Under the pieces are notes generated by a model that did not search any database, was not told where the DNA came from, and saw only the letters and a list, made by a program, of their open reading frames with translations. DNA of 6,495 nt from Clostridia bacterium (lineage in GTDB: Bacteria > Bacillota > Clostridia > Oscillospirales > CAG-382): assembly GCA_900757905.1 (NCBI GenBank), contig CAAEPN010000170.1, positions 1 through 6,495 of the forward strand. The letters run 5' to 3'. A program made the translations under genes and the position numbers. The first letter of the stretch is position 1. Each line of letters opens with the position of its first letter. Positions 6,086 to 6,495 of this stretch are shown here, piece after piece.

Positions 6086-6130
6086 AAAAAGCCGGAGGAT
6101 ATGCATTTTGCATATCCTCCGGCTTTTTTT
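6086..6130. terminator. Strong bidirectional rho-independent terminator between nrnA and the GH2 gene
   Basis: A perfect 20-bp stem pairs 6086-6105 with 6109-6128 around a three-base loop. The right arm ends in a run of seven T (6124-6130) and the left arm begins with five A, so it works in both directions. It stands 6 bases after the nrnA stop and just after the converging GH2 gene's stop codons. Confidence 0.95.
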
Positions 6131-6136
6131 GGGTTA

Positions 6137-6495
6137 TTAGTCCTCGATAGCGGCTTTCTGTTCGTTGATCGCTTTGAAAATTGCCGGGTCGAACTTCGGC
6201 TTGCGGTCGTAGGTATAAAGGCCGTTGATCTCCTGTTCGATATCGTAAAGCTGCGTATAGCAGAAGCCGAGAATATTGGGATTGAAAAGCATAGCCTCGG
6301 TCAGGCCGCGATAGCGTTCGATAAATTCTTCGGGCGTTTTGGGTGCTGTGCCATAGCCCCAGCCGGAATTGCCGTCGGTATTCCATTGGATGCCGCCGTA
6401 TTCGCTCATAAAGACCGGTTCGCCGCCATAGGTCTGTTCGGGATCTTTTTCGTTGCGGACAACCTGATCGTGGAGATACCCCTCCGCCGGAAGTC
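6137..6495 (-). CDS. Glycoside hydrolase family 2 (beta-galactosidase/beta-glucuronidase type), C-terminal part; gene continues beyond the right edge
   Basis: The reading frame is open through the window edge, giving the last 118 residues; the internal ATG at 6409 is not the start. VFMSEYGGIQW contains the GH2 nucleophile glutamate (codon 6403-6401), comparable to the (T/S)EYG motif of LacZ and beta-glucuronidases. Then come PEEFIERYRGLTEA, NPNILGFCYTQLYD and GLYTYDRKPKFD, which I recognise from the end of GH2 TIM barrels in Firmicutes. The protein stops about 85 residues after the nucleophile, so it lacks the large C-terminal domains of E. coli LacZ; it is likely a short GH2 of about 600 residues. 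The N-terminal sugar-binding domains and acid/base residue lie outside the window, so the bond cleaved is unknown. Two tandem TAA codons (6137-6139, 6134-6136) end it, just before the shared terminator. Confidence 0.9.
   Translation of the reverse strand, partial: LPAEGYLHDQVVRNEKDPEQTYGGEPVFMSEYGGIQWNTDGNSGWGYGTAPKTPEEFIERYRGLTEAMLFNPNILGFCYTQLYDIEQEINGLYTYDRKPKFDPAIFKAINEQKAAIED

Noticed and set aside
6094..6103. GGAGG followed by ATG, looking like a ribosome site and start
   Set aside because: It lies inside the left arm of the perfect 20-bp terminator stem and would be sequestered. The frame downstream runs antisense to the GH2 gene.
6137..6409. A separate 90-residue gene starting at ATG 6409
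   Set aside because: The frame is open upstream to the window edge with GH2-like sequence (GGEPVF just before MSEYGG), and there is no ribosome site before 6409.

Overview
The window looks like a chromosomal segment of a Gram-positive, spore-forming type anaerobe of the class Clostridia, probably a gut Oscillospirales/Ruminococcaceae-like or Christensenellales-like lineage. The grounds are purine-rich Shine-Dalgarno sites, SigA-type promoters with extended -10 boxes, a clostridial cysteine-rich protein behind a sporulation-type promoter, an NrnA-type DHH phosphoesterase, and glycoside hydrolases for plant or host glycans. Base composition is near 50% GC by eye. No tRNA, rRNA, CRISPR array, insertion sequence or phage gene is visible.

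Layout. Positions 1-146 are non-coding and hold several inverted repeats, ending in a minus-strand terminator. Positions 147-1070 (minus) encode a 307-residue protein with 25 cysteines. Its upstream region has a very good match to a mother-cell SigK promoter and a hairpin that would sit at the 5' end of the mRNA. Positions 1232-3556 (minus) encode a 774-residue GH127 (DUF1680) beta-L-arabinofuranosidase-like enzyme with a C-terminal beta-trefoil-like segment. It has its own strong SigA promoter and terminator. A 314-bp divergent intergenic region separates it from a three-gene plus-strand operon: an integral membrane protein (3871-4398), a HAD-superfamily phosphatase (4417-5070) and the DHH/DHHA1 nanoRNase/pAp phosphatase nrnA (5072-6079). 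This operon has an extended -10 promoter and closes with a 20-bp-stem bidirectional terminator. From the right edge, a minus-strand GH2 glycoside hydrolase runs into the window (6137-6495, C-terminal part only), converging on the same terminator.

How it fits together. The two glycoside hydrolases suggest use of arabinose- or galactose-containing glycans but are not in one operon. The membrane protein, HAD and NrnA genes are tightly spaced and probably co-transcribed; NrnA turns over short oligoribonucleotides and pAp, and the HAD enzyme could act on a small phosphate ester. The least ordinary item is the cysteine-rich gene with sporulation-type promoter, a candidate spore-surface protein of a family that is usually annotated only as hypothetical.
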